Of a DNA stretch of 62,431 nt, positions 7,597 to 16,122 are shown in pieces; position 1 is the first letter of the stretch; every line of letters starts with the position of its first letter. Source of the DNA: CBDCEG01 sp965215775 (GTDB taxonomy: Bacteria > Pseudomonadota > Gammaproteobacteria > Cardiobacteriales > Ostreibacteriaceae); contig CBDCEG010000001.1 of NCBI GenBank assembly GCA_965215775.1, forward strand, positions 1-62,431. The letters run 5' to 3'. Both the position numbers and the translations under genes were made by a program. The notes under the pieces were generated by a model. It did not search any database, had not been told where the DNA came from, and saw nothing but the letters and a program-made list of their open reading frames with translations.

Positions 7597-9687
7597 TTAT
7601 TGTATACCTTGTGCTTGAATAGCTGTAATGGTAACAGTGTTTACAATATCTTCCACAAGACATCCACGGCTGAGGTCATTAAGTGGTAGACGTAAGCCTT
7701 GTAGTATGGGACCAATTGCTAGGGCATTTGTGGAACGTTGTACAGCTTTATAGGTATTATTTCCTGTATTGAGATCTGGAAAAATAAAAACAGTTGCTTT
7801 TCCTGCAACTTTGCTGAGTGGAAGTTTTTTCTTTGCGACCTTTACATCTATAGCTGCATCATATTGCATAGGACCTTCTATGAGGTATTCTGGTCGCATT
7901 TTTTGTGCAAGTTTAGTAGCTGTTCTTACTTTTTCTACTTCTGGACCAGTGCCTGAAGTCCCTGTTGAGTAAGAGAGTAGTGCAACTTTAGGTTCAATAC
8001 CAAATGCTTTGGCTGTATCGGCAGAAGAGACAGCAATTTGTGCCAACTCTTCAGCACTGGGGTCCATATTGACCGCACAGTCTCCATAGACCAGTACTTT
8101 GGTTTCAAGACACATAAAAAATATGCTTGAAACAATAGAAATATTTTCTTTGGTTTTAATAATCTGAAGTCCTGGACGAATGGTATCGGCAGTCGTATGT
8201 GTTGCTCCTGAAACCATGCCATCTGCCCTACCACTATACAGTAGCATAGTCGCAAAATAATTAACATGTGTCATAGCATCTTTAGCTACATCTTCTGTTA
8301 ACCCTTTCTCTTTTCTCATCTCATAAAAACGTTGTGAAAACTCTTTTTGAAGATTTAAATCATTTGGATCAATTATTTCAGCTTTACGGATATCCAAGTC
8401 CATTTTCAATGCTTGGGAGTGAATTTTCTTAGGATCTCCGAGGAGGATAATATCAACAATATCACGATGGATCAAGATCTCAGTGGCACGAAGTATACGT
8501 GCATCATCACTTTCTGGGAGGACGATTCTTTGTCTTTTACGTTGTGCCTGTTCAAAAAGTCTATATTCAAACATAATCGGTGTGAGAGTTTCATTGGATG
8601 TAGTTCTAAATCTTTCTCTAAGTCTGTTTTTGTCTATATGGCTATTAAATAGACCTTTTGCCAGAGAGATTTTTCTTGTGCTTTCAGTGGTAATGTTTGC
8701 AGAGATTTTCTCCATAGCAATTGCTGTACTATAGCTGTCTTTTTTGACAGTAAAGAGAGGAATAGAGATTTCTGAAAAGTCTTGAAGTAATTTCATAATA
8801 GGTTGACTAAGTGTAATCCCACCACTAAGTATGATCCCTACAATATTACTATGATTCTTTGCATGGAAAGAGAGGAGTGAAACCAAAATAATATCTATCC
8901 GATCCCCTGGTACAATGATGATATCTCCATTTTGTATACGAGAAAGATAGTTTTCTACACCCATTGCGGCAATTTTATTACCATGTACAAGATGTTGAAG
9001 ATGTTTCTCATCACCTAAAAGCATAGTAGCCTCCAGTGCATGTGTTACTTCTCTCAGTGTAGGTGTATTTAACTCTTTAACTTCAGGAAAGATATAGATT
9101 TGTTCTTTCATCTGTGCTGATTTTATATGTTTATGGATATGCGCTATAATATGTTTATCACATCTATTGATTACGGTAGCTAAATGGGTACATCCTTCAG
9201 CCTCTACTGCCTCGGATATAATTTGGATCTCATCTGTTATATTATTGCTTGATTTTCCAAAGGCATTAATGATAGGTACAAAAACAGTATCTAGATTTTT
9301 AGCGATCTCTAAATTAATATCAAAGTCAAAAACAGAGCCAAAGATATTTCTGGCATAGCCCTCAATGAGTACAAAATCATAGTTTTTAGATAAGGTTTTC
9401 ATCTTGTGCATCAATGTTTCATGTAGTACGTCTTCTTTTCCACTTCCATAGGCTTCAATATACTCATTGACCGTAAAGCCACAACACTCTTCATAAGTAA
9501 TACCGAGATCAAAATGTGCAAGCATGAACTCAATATCGTTCTCTTTTGTGATTCCATCTGGAAGTATGGGACGGAAAAATGCCACTTTTTCATAAGCCCC
9601 TTTAAGCATCTCCATAATACCGATAGCAATCATGAGAGAACCTGCTCGTGGCTCAACAGATGCAATATATATACTTTTATGATTCAT
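7597..9687 (-). CDS. pta: Phosphate acetyltransferase, long form
   Basis: About 696 aa in the long bacterial form. The N-terminal P-loop-like dethiobiotin-synthetase-type domain (SIYIASVEPRAGSLMIAIG) is followed by a DRTGG domain (near residues 210-320) and the C-terminal PTA_PTB catalytic domain, with RIVLPESDDARILRA and LLSYSTGTSGTGPEVEKV. It transfers acetyl between CoA and phosphate. The ATG giving MNHKSIYIAS is preferred because AAAGG lies at good spacing; the frame extends 7 codons further to a GTG. It is the first gene of pta-ackA. Confidence 0.95.
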   Translation of the reverse strand: MNHKSIYIASVEPRAGSLMIAIGIMEMLKGAYEKVAFFRPILPDGITKENDIEFMLAHFDLGITYEECCGFTVNEYIEAYGSGKEDVLHETLMHKMKTLSKNYDFVLIEGYARNIFGSVFDFDINLEIAKNLDTVFVPIINAFGKSSNNITDEIQIISEAVEAEGCTHLATVINRCDKHIIAHIHKHIKSAQMKEQIYIFPEVKELNTPTLREVTHALEATMLLGDEKHLQHLVHGNKIAAMGVENYLSRIQNGDIIIVPGDRIDIILVSLLSFHAKNHSNIVGIILSGGITLSQPIMKLLQDFSEISIPLFTVKKDSYSTAIAMEKISANITTESTRKISLAKGLFNSHIDKNRLRERFRTTSNETLTPIMFEYRLFEQAQRKRQRIVLPESDDARILRATEILIHRDIVDIILLGDPKKIHSQALKMDLDIRKAEIIDPNDLNLQKEFSQRFYEMRKEKGLTEDVAKDAMTHVNYFATMLLYSGRADGMVSGATHTTADTIRPGLQIIKTKENISIVSSIFFMCLETKVLVYGDCAVNMDPSAEELAQIAVSSADTAKAFGIEPKVALLSYSTGTSGTGPEVEKVRTATKLAQKMRPEYLIEGPMQYDAAIDVKVAKKKLPLSKVAGKATVFIFPDLNTGNNTYKAVQRSTNALAIGPILQGLRLPLNDLSRGCLVEDIVNTVTITAIQAQGIQ

Positions 9688-9792
9688 ACATAACCTTTTT
9701 TTGAACACTTTCTTATGATTTTAGCATAAGAGTATAGAGATACGGTATATATTTTTGCTATAATATTTGTACAAATCAAGGAGTTCCTACAC

Positions 9793-10497
9793 ATGTTCAT
9801 GCGTAAAAAAATCTCATTATGTCTACTTTCTGTCTGCCTGTTAAGTTCTTTTTCTCTAGGGGCAGAAGAAAATGTGATACTATCAAACAAGAAAAATATG
9901 AAATCATTAGATGATATTAGCAATGAATTGGCTAAAGTAAATGAAAAGATAAGCAATTTAAAAATACAAAAAGAGGCACTTGAAGCTTCTGCCAGAGAAA
10001 CTGAAAAACAGACGAAACTTTTAAATGAGCAAAAGAAAGAAGCTCTTTTGCTTGCTAAAAAAGAAGTAAAAAAACTGGAAGCCCAAAAAGAGATACTCGC
10101 GATTAAAAAATATGCTGGTGTTTTGGGAAAAGGAGAAAATTATATTACTGCACATATAGATCTTTCCGATCAGGAAATGTATGTGTATCGGGGAGAGAAC
10201 ATTCTTTACAAATGGAATGTTTCTACTGCCAGAAGAGGGTATGTTACCCCTAAAGGGAATTATAAACCACAGTTTATTGAACGTATGCATTACTCTAAAC
10301 GATATCATAATTCACCTATGCCATACTCTATTTTCTTTCATGGAAACTATGCTATTCATGGTACAAATTCTATTAGAAGACTGGGGAGACGAGCTTCTCA
10401 TGGTTGTGTCAGACTACATCCAAAACATGCAAAAAAACTTTATGCTTTAGTGAAAGAGTATGGTAAACCCAATATTTTTATTAAGATCACGCCATAG
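9793..10497 (+). CDS. YkuD-family L,D-transpeptidase, exported
   Basis: A 234-aa periplasmic protein. It has an N-terminal signal peptide (RKKISLCLLSVCLLSSFSLGA), a charged coiled-coil of about 70 residues (ISNELAKVNEKISNLKIQKE onward) and a C-terminal YkuD domain with the catalytic pattern HGTNSI...SHGCVRLHPKHAKKLY. The Cys of SHGCVR is the nucleophile. Such enzymes make 3-3 peptidoglycan cross-links or attach or trim peptides, and contribute to cell shape in Campylobacterota. AAGGAG precedes the ATG by about 9 nt. The next gene starts at the base after the stop codon. Confidence 0.88.
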   Translation: MFMRKKISLCLLSVCLLSSFSLGAEENVILSNKKNMKSLDDISNELAKVNEKISNLKIQKEALEASARETEKQTKLLNEQKKEALLLAKKEVKKLEAQKEILAIKKYAGVLGKGENYITAHIDLSDQEMYVYRGENILYKWNVSTARRGYVTPKGNYKPQFIERMHYSKRYHNSPMPYSIFFHGNYAIHGTNSIRRLGRRASHGCVRLHPKHAKKLYALVKEYGKPNIFIKITP

Positions 10498-10788
10498 ATG
10501 AAAAAACGTATACATCGTCTCAAAGAGTTTAGTAAGCATATTGGTAAAGGGATAAATGTAGAGTTTAAAGAGACTATAGAAATACCTAAACTCCTTAAAA
10601 ACAGAGAGTTTAAAAAAGCAGGTGCTCAAGTTACAGATCTTTTTAAAATGGCAGGGTTGGCTGTAATTTGGGTGATTCCAGGTGGTGCAGTATTGACTGC
10701 AATGATTGTGAAGTTTTCTCATAAAGCAAGACCTTCTGCCTTTCATGCAAAAGAAAATAAAGATGAAAAAGATTCAAAGAGAGTTTAG
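10498..10788 (+). CDS. Small LETM1-like membrane protein
   Basis: 96 aa with a basic N-terminal half (HRLKEFSKHIGKGINVEFKE), one hydrophobic segment around residues 52-72 (AGLAVIWVIPGGAVLTAMIV) and a charged tail. The segment WVIPGGAVLTAMIVKF...RPSAF resembles the short conserved core of LETM1-like proteins, which in mitochondria affect ion exchange. That assignment rests on this motif alone. It begins immediately after the L,D-transpeptidase stop and is probably co-expressed with it. Otherwise unknown. Confidence 0.6.
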   Translation: MKKRIHRLKEFSKHIGKGINVEFKETIEIPKLLKNREFKKAGAQVTDLFKMAGLAVIWVIPGGAVLTAMIVKFSHKARPSAFHAKENKDEKDSKRV

Positions 10789-10883
10789 ATAAAATAACAG
10801 GAGAAAGCGTTTGACACTTGTTTCTATATTGGGAGATTTCCATTCTTCTATTTTACCGATATCATTTGAATTCAAAAAGAAAA

Positions 10884-12564
10884 CCCAAATCCCAAAATAG
10901 ACAAACAAGGAAAATCCATAAGCAAGAGATTTGTCCATAAGGTTATAAAATCATTTATAAAATATCGTATAGTTTTATCGAGTTGCGTCAATTTCTCTAA
11001 AGATGATAGATTTTGGATTAAAAATAGTAAAAATCCATAAAATAAGCCATGGGTATCCTGTAGGTCTTTTTGTTTAATAGATGGCTATTGACTAGAAGGT
11101 AGGATTTAGAATGCTTTATTCTAAAGAAACCCGATATATCTGCCTTCGTATTTTATGAAAGAGCGTTGTAGTTTCATGTGCTATTTTCAGTATCGTTCTC
11201 CTGCTATGCCGGATAACCTTTCCAGCAGTATGGTAGAACTTGTAACGTATCGTACTCACCGTATGCTTCTGCCAGTTGTGTTGTAACATCTTTTTAAAAA
11301 GGATAAAAAGATTATAGGCTATCACACCTATTTGAAAGTAAAAAGCATTGGAGATGAAATCTGAAGAAGGCAGGTAAGAGAGGTTGAATCCATTTTTGAG
11401 TTCTTTGATACGATTCTCTGATCTGTCTCCTCTTTTACGGTAAAACGCTACGATCTCTGCAGCTGAGATACTCTCATCCGCATTGGTAGCAATGACACTG
11501 TAGCGTTCTTGTGACAGTGCGATCTTCTCTTCCTCGCTTAACATATCCCAAAGTTCAGGCAACATAGGTGTAATGGTTTTCTTTACTACAATAAGTCTAA
11601 AAGCATGTTCTGTATGTGTCATCGTATGAAGGAACTCTCCAACTTCTTCTTTAAGGTGATGTGCTGTACCTTCTGTAAGTTTTAAAGATTCCCACTGTGT
11701 AATTTGCTGGATGTTCTCCAGTACACTACTGTCAAGTTGTGCCCCAACCGTATACGTGATACCATTTTGATTGCAGTAGTTAAAAACCCCTGACTGGTAG
11801 GTAGCACTGTCCGCTCTAAAGAAAGATATAGTTTTACCTTCTGGTAACTGCTCTTGACATCGAAGCAAAAATGTCAGGTTATGATCTGCAGGTGCAATAT
11901 TTCCAGGACGGAACTCACTGTGAAGCACAAAGCCTCCATTGATATGTCCTATCATGGGTGCATAGCCGGGAAACATTTTATAAGTTATCTCTGTCGTACT
12001 CTTTTGTGCATGAATCAGTGAAGCATCGATATCTAATATTAAAGGAGCTGTGATATTTTTAAGATGTTTTTTTAAAAGAGACCGGTTGATTTTCTCCATA
12101 CCGTATACACCAGATAACCCATGTCGCCAAAGCCAGTTTCCGGTACTTTGGGAAAGTGGTAGATGTTTGATCTTCAGTGTTTCCTGCATGGCTTTGTCTT
12201 GTCTGATATAACGTAAATCATCTAATACTCTTCCTCCACTGTGCAGCATCAGTATCAATGGCTGAATATGTTCAAAAGGCAGATAGCCTCTATTACTTTT
12301 AGGAAGGGGAAGGAAGGTATTACAGAGTTGATCAAATTTGATTGCTTTGAGATATTCACCAAACAAAATCGTTCCAGAATTGGAAGTCAGCATCTCTCCT
12401 GTACTCTCTACAGAAAAGCTTAATACACTTTGTGCCATAATTTTACTCCTTGGCAGGAGCCTCACCCGTTGGGTGAAAGTATCAGGTGGGCTTCTGTTGG
12501 CTTCTTTATTCGTATTTTACGGCATTTTCTCTTATTTTTTGGTTTTTCTATTTTTGGATTTGGG
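10884..12564 (-). mobile_element. IS1380-family insertion sequence, copy B
   Basis: Base-for-base reverse complement of copy A, with the same terminal repeats. On the lipoprotein side the flank is TCAAC, the complement of the GTTGA duplication. On the inner side the five flanking bases are GAAAA, so this copy has no matching duplication. That means it is not a simple independent insertion here: either IS-IS recombination or an assembly jump through the repeat placed it. Confidence 0.88.
11116..12438 (-). CDS. IS1380-family DDE transposase (copy B)
   Basis: 440 aa, identical to the transposase of copy A, with the same catalytic blocks (LILDIDASL, FFRADSATYQ, ENRIKELKNGF). Frame intact. The start is again the ATG after AAGGAG. 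Confidence 0.92.
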   Translation of the reverse strand: MAQSVLSFSVESTGEMLTSNSGTILFGEYLKAIKFDQLCNTFLPLPKSNRGYLPFEHIQPLILMLHSGGRVLDDLRYIRQDKAMQETLKIKHLPLSQSTGNWLWRHGLSGVYGMEKINRSLLKKHLKNITAPLILDIDASLIHAQKSTTEITYKMFPGYAPMIGHINGGFVLHSEFRPGNIAPADHNLTFLLRCQEQLPEGKTISFFRADSATYQSGVFNYCNQNGITYTVGAQLDSSVLENIQQITQWESLKLTEGTAHHLKEEVGEFLHTMTHTEHAFRLIVVKKTITPMLPELWDMLSEEEKIALSQERYSVIATNADESISAAEIVAFYRKRGDRSENRIKELKNGFNLSYLPSSDFISNAFYFQIGVIAYNLFILFKKMLQHNWQKHTVSTIRYKFYHTAGKVIRHSRRTILKIAHETTTLFHKIRRQIYRVSLE

Positions 12565-12626
12565 TCAACTATTGTTATTTTTATGTTACAATAGTTATGT
12601 AAAAAAAATTTCTGGAGGTATATAAA

Positions 12627-12878
12627 ATGAAAACTTTACGTTTATCGACTTTAGCACTGGCAAGTGCTTCTATAGTTTTAATGACAGGGTGTGCTTCAAC
12701 GGGTACAAGCAAGACAACAGATGGTGCATTAATTGGTGCTGCTTCAGGAGCACTTATTGGTTCAGCGATCAATGGTACCAATGGTGCTTTAGCAGGTGCA
12801 GCTATTGGTGGTTTGGCAGGTGGCGCCATAGGACACAATGAGCAGAAAAAAGATGAAGCAAGATACTATTACCGATAA
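12627..12878 (+). CDS. Glycine-zipper lipoprotein (copy B)
   Basis: 83 aa, identical to the copy at 1009-1260: lipobox VLMTGC, then GxxxG-rich glycine zipper. GGAGG precedes the ATG. The IS end lies 62 bp upstream. It converges on the second hspR copy. Confidence 0.8.
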   Translation: MKTLRLSTLALASASIVLMTGCASTGTSKTTDGALIGAASGALIGSAINGTNGALAGAAIGGLAGGAIGHNEQKKDEARYYYR

Positions 12879-12885
12879 TTTTATA

Positions 12886-12906
12886 CTTGACAGTTTTACT
12901 GTCAAG
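12886..12906. terminator. Bidirectional hairpin between lipoprotein gene and hspR (copy B)
   Basis: Same CTTGACAGT / ACTGTCAAG palindrome as in the left arm with a shorter loop, between two convergent genes. Confidence 0.6.
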
Positions 12907-12924
12907 TCATAGATTATTCTCTAC

Positions 12925-13299
12925 TTAATCTTCAAAAATAATAATATCATAAGCATTTTTAGTCACTAATGCTTTACTTATATGTACAGAACCGTTACGG
13001 TTAACTTTGCTTAACTCTTCACGAAGCTGGTCTATCTCTGTTTGCATCTGATCTATCTGCTCTTTAAGTTGGAGCACAATATCTACTCCAGCCAAATTCA
13101 CACCCATTTGACGTGTCAATCTCAAAATCAATTTCATTCTGTCTATATCTCTTTGGGAATAAAGACGCATACGCCCTTGTGTACGTGAAGGTTCAACCAA
13201 ACCTTCCCTCTCATACTGTCTCAATGTTTGAGGATGTATTTCCAACATAGTAGCCACTACAGAAATAAGATAAACCGGTTCATCATAACTATGCATCAT
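12925..13299 (-). CDS. hspR: HspR, MerR-family heat-shock repressor (copy B)
   Basis: 124 aa, identical to copy A, with MerR-type helix-turn-helix and coiled coil. It lies directly downstream of the second, broken cbpA copy, the same gene order as in the left arm. Confidence 0.9.
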   Translation of the reverse strand: MMHSYDEPVYLISVVATMLEIHPQTLRQYEREGLVEPSRTQGRMRLYSQRDIDRMKLILRLTRQMGVNLAGVDIVLQLKEQIDQMQTEIDQLREELSKVNRNGSVHISKALVTKNAYDIIIFED

Positions 13300-13306
13300 T
13301 CACTCC

Positions 13307-14196
13307 TTACAGTGTTTCTTCCAACTTTTTCTTTAACTCTGGATCTAAGCTATCCACATTAGGAAGCACAACATTGGCAACCAGATATAGATCTCCTTTC
13401 ATAGCTGTTTTTCTGTCAGCAACACCTTTACCTTTAAGTCTGAATTTCTGTCCATTTTTAGTATTTTTAGGCACTTTCATTGAAACCTCTTTCTCCGGTG
13501 TAATAACTTGCTACTCTTACCACCGAACAAGTGCTTCTTTTAAAGGAACATCAAATGTTTTATAGAGATCATCTCCTTTTCTTTCATACTCATTCGATGC
13601 AGCTGAGACTTCCACTTTTAATGAGAAGATCACCTGCTTGTCCCTGATACTGTTTACCCTTACCACGAACACGCATGGTCTCACCACTCTTGATACCCGC
13701 AGGGATCTTAATATCAAAATTCTGTCCATTGGTAGAAACATTATGCTTTACCACCATGTGATCGCTACCATGAAAGGCACAACGATACGTGCTTGAAGAT
13801 CCAAGGTCCGGTCCGCCAAAGCCTCCAAAACCACCGAAGCCTCCCTGTGCACCACCAAAACCACCGGAGAAACCACCGCCAGCTCCTCCACCTCCAAACA
13901 TTTGACGCAAGAATCTCATCAAGATCTACACTCCGGCTCCCTGCCCTCTGAGCAAAATCATGGAAATTCTGTCCACCGAACATCTGAGTCTCCAAACTGA
14001 TCATATTGCTGCTTTTTTCTGCTGTATCAGAGAGTACTTCATATGCAGCATTGATCTCTTTAAATTTATCTACGGCACTCTCATCTTTGTTGATATCCGG
14101 GTGGTATTTTCTTGCAAGTTTTCTATACGCTTTTTTGATCTCATCGGCAGAGGCACGCTCACTCACACCTAGCGTTTCATATAAACTTTTTGACAT
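13307..14196 (-). pseudogene. cbpA: CbpA/DnaJ-type co-chaperone, diverged copy with several frameshifts
   Basis: The J domain is intact (SLYETLGVSERASADEIKKA, then the HPD motif in RKYHPDINKD, residues 1-65). After EVLSDTAEK the frame breaks several times: other frames give QQYDQFGD, FGGQNFHDFA, VDLDEIL, the Gly/Phe linker and the substrate-binding domains. The final ~120 nt equals copy A exactly, while the middle is clearly diverged (e.g. KVPKNTKNGQKF against KVPSDTKNGQKF). The shifts cluster near a low-quality stretch. I cannot tell true decay from poor consensus. Confidence 0.85.
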
Positions 14197-14288
14197 TTTC
14201 TTTCCTAAAATAAATCTTTACTTAATTTAAAAGATTATATCAAAAAACTTTAGTCAATGTCAATCAAGTTTGAGTAATTTATACTTTT

Positions 14289-14684
14289 TTATTTCATATA
14301 ACGAACAGGTCGATACCCTTCAGAGATAAGCTTCATAATCCCGCCTTTCAGGTTTATGACTCTATATTTCAACTTATTTACTAAAAATTCTGACACCATT
14401 CCTGTTCTGGATCCTACACGACATATGAGTGCAAACTGCTCATCTTTCTTCACTACTTTATCTAAAGCTTTAAGAAATTTTGGCACATCATAGTTTCCCT
14501 CTTCATCAAAAAACATAATCGTAGTTGAACCTTTCACAATACCCGTTTCTCTCCACTCAGCAGGAGTTCTGATATCTATGATTTTGATATGTTTATTTAA
14601 AAAGCTCTCAGTAGCCCATTCTTGTTTGAGTTCTGCAAAAAGTGAAGTTGCCAAAAGCAGCAGTCCAAATAGTATTCTTGTCAT
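14289..14684 (-). CDS. Periplasmic rhodanese-like protein
   Basis: 131 aa with a signal peptide (ILFGLLLLATSLFAEL) and one rhodanese domain. IIDIRTPAEWRETGIVKGS marks the N-terminal half, and LICRVGSRTGMVSEFL holds the active-site Cys loop with the catalytic C at about residue 88. GGIMKLISEGYRPVRY is the usual end. Such proteins carry sulfane sulfur and are common in sulfur-oxidising Campylobacterota. It is the last gene of the Campylobacterota-type segment; upstream sequence of the gene runs straight into bamA of another lineage. Confidence 0.85.
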   Translation of the reverse strand: MTRILFGLLLLATSLFAELKQEWATESFLNKHIKIIDIRTPAEWRETGIVKGSTTIMFFDEEGNYDVPKFLKALDKVVKKDEQFALICRVGSRTGMVSEFLVNKLKYRVINLKGGIMKLISEGYRPVRYMK

Positions 14685-14689
14685 TTTTC

Positions 14690-14725
14690 TATCCTATCGT
14701 TAATATTTGGTGGGTCAACTTGATC
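14690..14725. other. Junction between two genomic backgrounds
   Basis: To the left lies the rhodanese gene with its ribosome-binding region (AGGATAGAAAA before the ATG). To the right begins bamA, whose frame reads ...SHDQVD up to about 14714 and then loses family similarity (PPNINDRI). No beta-barrel follows. AT content and gene repertoire change here. The 10-mer TGGGTCAACT at 14711-14720 also occurs at the outer border of IS1380 copy B (12561-12570). Confidence 0.7.
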
Positions 14726-15945
14726 ATGGCTACCTGCTACAGGCACTTCTTTTCGTGATACTTTAGCTATATGTTTTAACCTTTGAATTCGTTGTGCTGA
14801 ACGATTTACTTTTCTTGCATTATAAGGACTTGCTTCCATTTGACGCATTTCTCTTCTAAGAACTTCATCATTAGTTTTATTATTACCTGTAAAAGAAACT
14901 CTTCTAACATTAACTTTTTTCCCAAGGCTAGTTACAAAGTTAACTTTAACTTCGTGTTTCTCTTTATTTATATCTAAATCAGTAAGTGTTTCAGAAAATG
15001 CATAACCAAGAGTTCTATATTCTAAATTGATTCTTTCCTTAGAAACAATAAGCTTTTTTCTTGATAAATAAGTATTATTTTTAATTAGAACTGCTTTTCA
15101 AGCTCTTCTTTTTTAACCAAATTGTTTTCTGAAAATGAATAACTAACTAATTTGTAAGGAAGACCTTCATTAATATTTATAGTTATATAAACTCCTTTTT
15201 TATCATCAGTAAGGCTAACTTGAGTTGAAACTAATTTATAATCTAAAAAACCACGGTTAAGGTAAAAATTAGAAATAGTTTTAATATCAGACTTAAGAGC
15301 AGCACCTGAGTATCTATCGTGCTTTGTCATCAAAGAATGCCATCTAGTTGTTGTTAGTTTTAATTTTTTAAGAAGTGTTTTTTCAGAGAAAGCCTTATTT
15401 CCAACAATATTAATTTGTTTAATTCTTGCTGAAATTCCTTCTTTGATATCAATCTTTAGATTTACACGATTATCAACTAAACTTTCAATATCAGTTTTAA
15501 TAACAACATCATATTTAGATCTAGAGTGGTAGATTTTCAACAATTCTTTTTCTACATGGTTAAGAAGCATTTTATTAAAAGGTTCTCCTGCACTTAGCCC
15601 CATATCTCTAAGTCCATTTTTCAAGTCTTTTGAACCAATTTCTTTATTTCCATCAATAGTTACATTATTAACAATTGGTCTTTCAACAACTCTAACAACT
15701 AGAACTCCTTTATCTTCGGCAAGGCTTATATCATCAAAGAATTTAGTTTTGTATAGTCTTTTGATTATCTTAGAAAAACCTCTATCACTTACTTTATCAC
15801 CAATAGAAACAGGCAGATAATTAAAAAAACTACCTACTGTAATTCTTTGTAATCCTTCAACCCTAACATCTTTTATTTTGAATGTTTTAGCGAATGAAAC
15901 GCTAGTGAAAAGCAGAGATATAATTATTAATTTTATTAGCTTCAT
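14714..15945 (-). pseudogene. bamA: BamA N-terminal POTRA region, frameshifted and cut off by junction
   Basis: Outer-membrane protein assembly factor, N-terminal part only. A signal peptide (LIKLIIISLLFTSVSFAKTF) is followed by POTRA repeats: FKIKDVRVEGLQRITVGSFF, VNNVTIDGNKEIGSKDL, IKQINIVGNKAFSEKTLLKK. A one-base shift near 15090-15100 interrupts the frame. The next frame continues with NNTYLSRKKLIVSKER and the last POTRA (VRRVSFTGNNKTNDEVLRRE, MRQMEASPYN). The 16-strand barrel is absent because another genome begins. BamA is essential, so the true gene must be whole elsewhere. Confidence 0.88.
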
Positions 15946-16122
15946 ATTTGTTTTACCGTATGTTTAGTTTATTGGTGTAAATTATTTAATTCACACTTCT
16001 TAAAGTATTTTCTTAAAAAATATCAGATTATTTTAACAAAATATATGTTTTAAAACTACAAAAAAGACACATCAAATTGATTATTTAATCTAACTGATTG
16101 TAATTATTGATACTAATTGCAT

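Larger units (their letters stand above)
10884..13429 (-). repeat. Large inverted repeat, right arm
   Basis: Mirror image of 457-3004 with two one-base homopolymer differences. The inner end is exactly the IS1380 terminus. The outer end is inside cbpA, where identity drops at once (T at 13430 is the first difference). Confidence 0.95.

Noticed and set aside
1324..12564. Composite transposon bounded by two inverted IS1380 copies
   Set aside because: The outer flanks are mirrored host genes with GTTGA and TCAAC, not a direct duplication, and the repeat goes on for 870 bp beyond the IS.
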